Translations under genes and position numbers: made by a program
In this document: positions 61,325 to 64,000 of the stretch, piece by piece
Numbering within the stretch: the stretch's first letter is position 1
Layout: each line of letters begins with the position of its first letter
The notes under the pieces: model-generated
What the model was told of the DNA's origin: nothing
Database searches by the model: none
The model's input: only the letters and a program-made list of their open reading frames with translations
Source of the DNA: Nitrospirota bacterium
Lineage (GTDB): Bacteria; Nitrospirota; Nitrospiria; Nitrospirales; Nitrospiraceae
Length of the DNA stretch: 64,000 bases
NCBI GenBank assembly: GCA_016219645.1
Contig: JACRLR010000019.1
Coordinates: 1 to 64,000, forward strand
Reading direction: 5' to 3'

Positions 61325-62524
61325 ATGAAAGTGGTGTTTCTCACTCGCGAACTCGACTACGGTGGCGCACAACGACAACTCGTTGCGTTGGCCAAGGGGC
61401 TTCACGCCAGGGGGCACAGGGTCGTCGTCGCGCTGTTCTACTCCGGCGGACCGTTGGAGCAGGAGCTGCTGGAAGCGGGGGTCCGGATTCGACCGCTGCA
61501 GAAGCGCGGGCGGTGGGATCTGCTGCCTTTCCTGTTCCGACTCGCCCAGGTCATGCGGGAGGAGCGTCCCGACATCCTGCATAGTTATCTCACCGATCTT
61601 GTGACGGTGGCCCTCAAACCGTGGCTCCCTTCGACGAAGATCGTGTGGGGTATTAGGTTCTCCAGCATAGATCTCAGCCAGTATGATCTGGTTACGAGGG
61701 TCAGCTGCAAACTGACTTTCCGGCTGTCGCGCTTCGCGGATGCCGTCATCGCGAATTCCCGATCAGGAAGTGACTATCATATCGCCCAAGGGTACCCCCG
61801 GGCGAAAGTAGTCGTGATACCCAACGGGATCGATACGAATCGGTTTCATCCCGATCCGGAGGCGCGTCATCACGTCCGATCCGAGTGGGGCATCCAGGAC
61901 CATGAGCAGGTGATCGGGATCGTGGGGCGACTGGACCCTGAGAAGGATTATCCCACTTTTCTCCACTCAGCAGGGTTGTTGGCGCAGGAACGGAAACATC
62001 TTCGGTTCGTGTGCGTGGGAGAAGGACCGGTTGAGTATCGCGATTTGCTCCATCAACTGACTCGAACGTTGAAGTTAACTGAACATGTGATCTGGCTGGC
62101 CGGACGCAGCGACATGCCCGCTGTCTACAATGGACTGGACCTGCTAATCAGCAGCTCGACCACCGAGGGATTCAGCAACGTCGTCGCAGAAGCCATGGCC
62201 TGTGGGGTGACGTGTGTCGTGACGAACGTCGGCGATTCTGCCTGGCTTGTGGGGAACCTAGGTGAGGTGATTCCGCCTCGTGATCCGGTCGCGTTGGCGA
62301 ACGCATTGAATAAGTTGATCGATCGAAGACCGCATACTCCGGCTCAAATCCGCCGGCGCATCGTCGAGCAATTCTCGTTTGAGAAACTCGTGAACGATAC
62401 CGAGCACGTTCTTCTCACGTTGCTGCAAGGCACGGTTCACGATCCCTCGAGTACTGCGCGGATGGAAAACGGTGAGCCAGAGAAATTCCCTGTTGGAATG
62501 AACAAGAGGCCGAGGGCGTTGTGA
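61325..62524 (+). CDS. GT4 glycosyltransferase
   Basis: 399 residues, GT-B fold. N-terminal VVFLTRELDYGGAQRQLVAL, C-terminal IGIVGRLDPEKDYPTFLHSA and the E-x7-E signature in STTEGFSNVVAEAMACGV. It shares the closest pattern with the broken gene at 56687-57754 (both have 'RLDPEKD/RFNPQKD' and 'VGDSA' regions), so it may be the paralogue that makes the broken one dispensable. ATG 61325 starts it. Ribosome-binding site weak. A MITE remnant follows the stop. Confidence 0.87.
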   Translation: MKVVFLTRELDYGGAQRQLVALAKGLHARGHRVVVALFYSGGPLEQELLEAGVRIRPLQKRGRWDLLPFLFRLAQVMREERPDILHSYLTDLVTVALKPWLPSTKIVWGIRFSSIDLSQYDLVTRVSCKLTFRLSRFADAVIANSRSGSDYHIAQGYPRAKVVVIPNGIDTNRFHPDPEARHHVRSEWGIQDHEQVIGIVGRLDPEKDYPTFLHSAGLLAQERKHLRFVCVGEGPVEYRDLLHQLTRTLKLTEHVIWLAGRSDMPAVYNGLDLLISSSTTEGFSNVVAEAMACGVTCVVTNVGDSAWLVGNLGEVIPPRDPVALANALNKLIDRRPHTPAQIRRRIVEQFSFEKLVNDTEHVLLTLLQGTVHDPSSTARMENGEPEKFPVGMNKRPRAL

Positions 62525-62539
62525 CTCGCGAGAGGTAGA

Positions 62540-62642
62540 TCGGCCTGGACCGCAGCAGGCGAAGAGGCAAGGCATACGCTTCGGCACCTTGAGCCTCTGA
62601 GCGGTGTAAGAACACCGGCGGCGAATTTCAACATCCTGTTAG
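62540..62642. mobile_element. MITE family B copy in leader of ligase gene
   Basis: GCAGCAGGCGAAGAGGCAAG, GCACCTTGAGCCTCTGAGCG and the end CAACATCCTGTTAG match the family; the left end is eroded. Its last bases are directly followed by the GAGG box and ATG of the ligase gene, so it forms that gene's 5' leader. Confidence 0.6.
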
Positions 62643-62647
62643 AGGAT

Positions 62648-63895
62648 ATGCCGATGATATGGGCCTACTATCGCAACGTACTCGCAATCTTTGCCGTGGC
62701 CACGATTTGCACCGGATGGTCAACATATCAATCTTATGCATACCCAGCTCTTGGGCAAGCGAAGGATTGGATTTTTGGTCTGTCCCTGTTGTCGTTACCC
62801 CTGTGGTTACTCACACCGACGTTCAGACGGGACTTTCTGAAGGTGCCTCTCGTCGTCTGGTGCTTCGGGTTCGCGTGGGTGACGATGTTATGGTTCCTCG
62901 GGTCCTCCCAATCCGAGACCGCATGGAGGGACGTGCGGTTAAGGCTGTCGGCCATCATGCTGGTCCTGTCCTGTCTGATGATCTTTGCAAGTCCCAGCGC
63001 AGTCCGTTCGGCACGATGGACGCTCGTGTTCTCGGTGCTGCTTGGAGTGACGCTCAATATCTACGACTTCTTTGTGCCGATGACTTTCAGCGAGTTTCAA
63101 GGTCGCGCCGCCGGCCTCTACATAAACCCAAACATTTCTGGCGAAGCACTGGTACTAGGGATGATCCTGAGCGTGACGGTTCTGCCCTCCTCCTGTCGGG
63201 GTCCATTCCTATTGTTGACGGGAGTTGGAATATTTTTGACCTTCTCCCGCGGTGGTATCTTGGCCTGGTTAATAGCTGTGAGTGGCTTGCTCTTATTCAC
63301 AAAGGTCGTGCGAGCGAAGGATCTGATTTCGACGTTCTTGGTGAGCCTCCTCGTCGTGGGCATCGTCCTTCTGCCGAAGCTGGACGCCATCCTGACGACG
63401 ATGGACCAAAGCGGCGCGATCAGTAAGGATACTGAGACGCGGTTAGCATGGCTCACAGATCCCTTCGGGGTGCCCGATAATTCCGCTTTGGCGCGCAAGT
63501 ATGTCGCGGAACAAGCCTGGAGGAAGTTCACCGATCACCCTTGGATTGGGAGTGGGACTGGAACGATGTATGAATCGTTCGACATCCCGCCGCATAACCA
63601 ATATCTGTCCTATATGCTGGACCATGGGGTTTTGGGTGCGGCCATCGTGCCGTTGTTGATCCTGTCCCTCATCTGGAAGGCGCGTGGAGAGACGAGGCGC
63701 CTCGGGCTCCTCTTCGGCGCGACCATCTTGTGGCTGTGCTTCTTCACTCACTCGATTCTGGACTTCGGCCACTGTCTAGTCCTGTTCGCGCTACTGGCCG
63801 CCATGGTTTCGACAGAATCATTCCTGGTCCGTGACGCAACCAAGGCCACGGCGGCGGGCGAAGCGACCCTCGACAAGGCTTTGTCGGGGGCGTAG
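62648..63895 (+). CDS. O-antigen ligase / Wzy-type polymerase
   Basis: 415 residues with 10 to 12 membrane segments. The large periplasmic loop contains AWRKFTDHPWIGSGTGT and HNQYLSYMLDHG, the signature of the O-antigen ligase/polymerase family. In this locus it either polymerises repeat units or attaches the chain to an acceptor. ATG 62648 lies three bases after a GAGG box that abuts a MITE end. Last complete gene of the window; the locus probably continues beyond 64000. Confidence 0.85.
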   Translation: MPMIWAYYRNVLAIFAVATICTGWSTYQSYAYPALGQAKDWIFGLSLLSLPLWLLTPTFRRDFLKVPLVVWCFGFAWVTMLWFLGSSQSETAWRDVRLRLSAIMLVLSCLMIFASPSAVRSARWTLVFSVLLGVTLNIYDFFVPMTFSEFQGRAAGLYINPNISGEALVLGMILSVTVLPSSCRGPFLLLTGVGIFLTFSRGGILAWLIAVSGLLLFTKVVRAKDLISTFLVSLLVVGIVLLPKLDAILTTMDQSGAISKDTETRLAWLTDPFGVPDNSALARKYVAEQAWRKFTDHPWIGSGTGTMYESFDIPPHNQYLSYMLDHGVLGAAIVPLLILSLIWKARGETRRLGLLFGATILWLCFFTHSILDFGHCLVLFALLAAMVSTESFLVRDATKATAAGEATLDKALSGA

Positions 63896-64000
63896 CAGAC
63901 TCTTGCGTCTTTTCCGGGCCATACCGGTTGTACCGACACAGGTGTTCAGGCTGAAGACGATGAAGCTGTGTGCGGGATTTTCATAACACTCCCGTGCGTC

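Noticed and set aside
48475-63895. Exosortase/PEP-CTERM system
   Set aside because: The gene set resembles exosortase-linked loci, but no exosortase and no PEP-CTERM tail is present in the window; it may lie beyond 64000.

Overview
The window (about 57% GC by eye, dense gene packing, no rRNA, tRNA or CRISPR seen) looks like a chromosomal segment of a Gram-negative, diderm bacterium. The mix of gene families (minor-pilin/PilY1 operon, PhoH-YbeY-FtsY, fused FtcD, CPA2 antiporter, exopolysaccharide locus with a NusG paralogue) and the many short dispersed repeats suggest a Nitrospira-like member of the Nitrospirota. That assignment is inference from recalled gene content, not a database match.

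Layout. 1-141: edge of an IS30-type insertion sequence. 341-9208: type IV pilus minor-pilin operon (FimT/GspH, PilV, PilW, PilX, a small exported protein, the 1461-residue PilY1 and a lipoprotein). 9313-12836: PhoH, YbeY, FtsY and a double-receiver regulator. 12847-17340: overlapping genes for an M1-like metalloprotease, a TolB-like propeller and a PAP2 phosphatase. 17345-21125 (minus): envelope lipid-sugar genes (ArnT-like transferase, LpxB-N-like membrane protein, DPM1-like GT2) and an exported protein. 21272-23422: MidA-like methyltransferase and PilZ-like protein. 23616-25816 (minus): PIN toxin with a long partner, and a UDG-like protein. 26001-34011 (minus): DUF4177 protein, DNA polymerase I, small membrane protein, endonuclease III, S21, FtcD, TusA and DsrE-like proteins. 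34592-43572: exported Lon-like protease, CPA2 antiporter, UDP-glucuronate epimerase-like enzyme, metallo-beta-lactamase-fold protein, glyoxalase-fold protein, HemD-like protein and an outer-membrane barrel. 44510-47985 (minus): a Zn/Mn-type ABC importer and a LuxR-type regulator. 48475-63895: exopolysaccharide locus (NusG/RfaH-like factor, orphan IS3 OrfA, beta-barrel, Wzz/tyrosine autokinase, MurJ-like flippase, three GT4 glycosyltransferases of which one is broken, AsnB-type amidotransferase, polysaccharide deacetylase, O-antigen-ligase-like protein).

The genes themselves are mostly recognisable; the unusual content lies between and inside them. Five families of short repeats are visible: (1) a 92-98 bp hairpin element with compensatory base changes and strand-consistent G-T wobbles; (2) a MITE whose terminal TAG forms stop codons of neighbouring genes; (3) a 194 bp MITE with perfect 19 bp ends that does the same; (4) inverted heptamer arrays that sit in frame inside ybeY and the midA-like gene; (5) T/G-rich repeats with weak inverted symmetry. 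The exopolysaccharide locus is headed by a candidate sigma-54 promoter and an ops-like hairpin just before its own NusG paralogue.

Functionally the window combines surface attachment (pili, exopolysaccharide), envelope modification and metal uptake with housekeeping DNA repair and translation genes. Coordinates of starts are my choices from ribosome-binding sites, overlaps and signal peptides, and residue positions are approximate.
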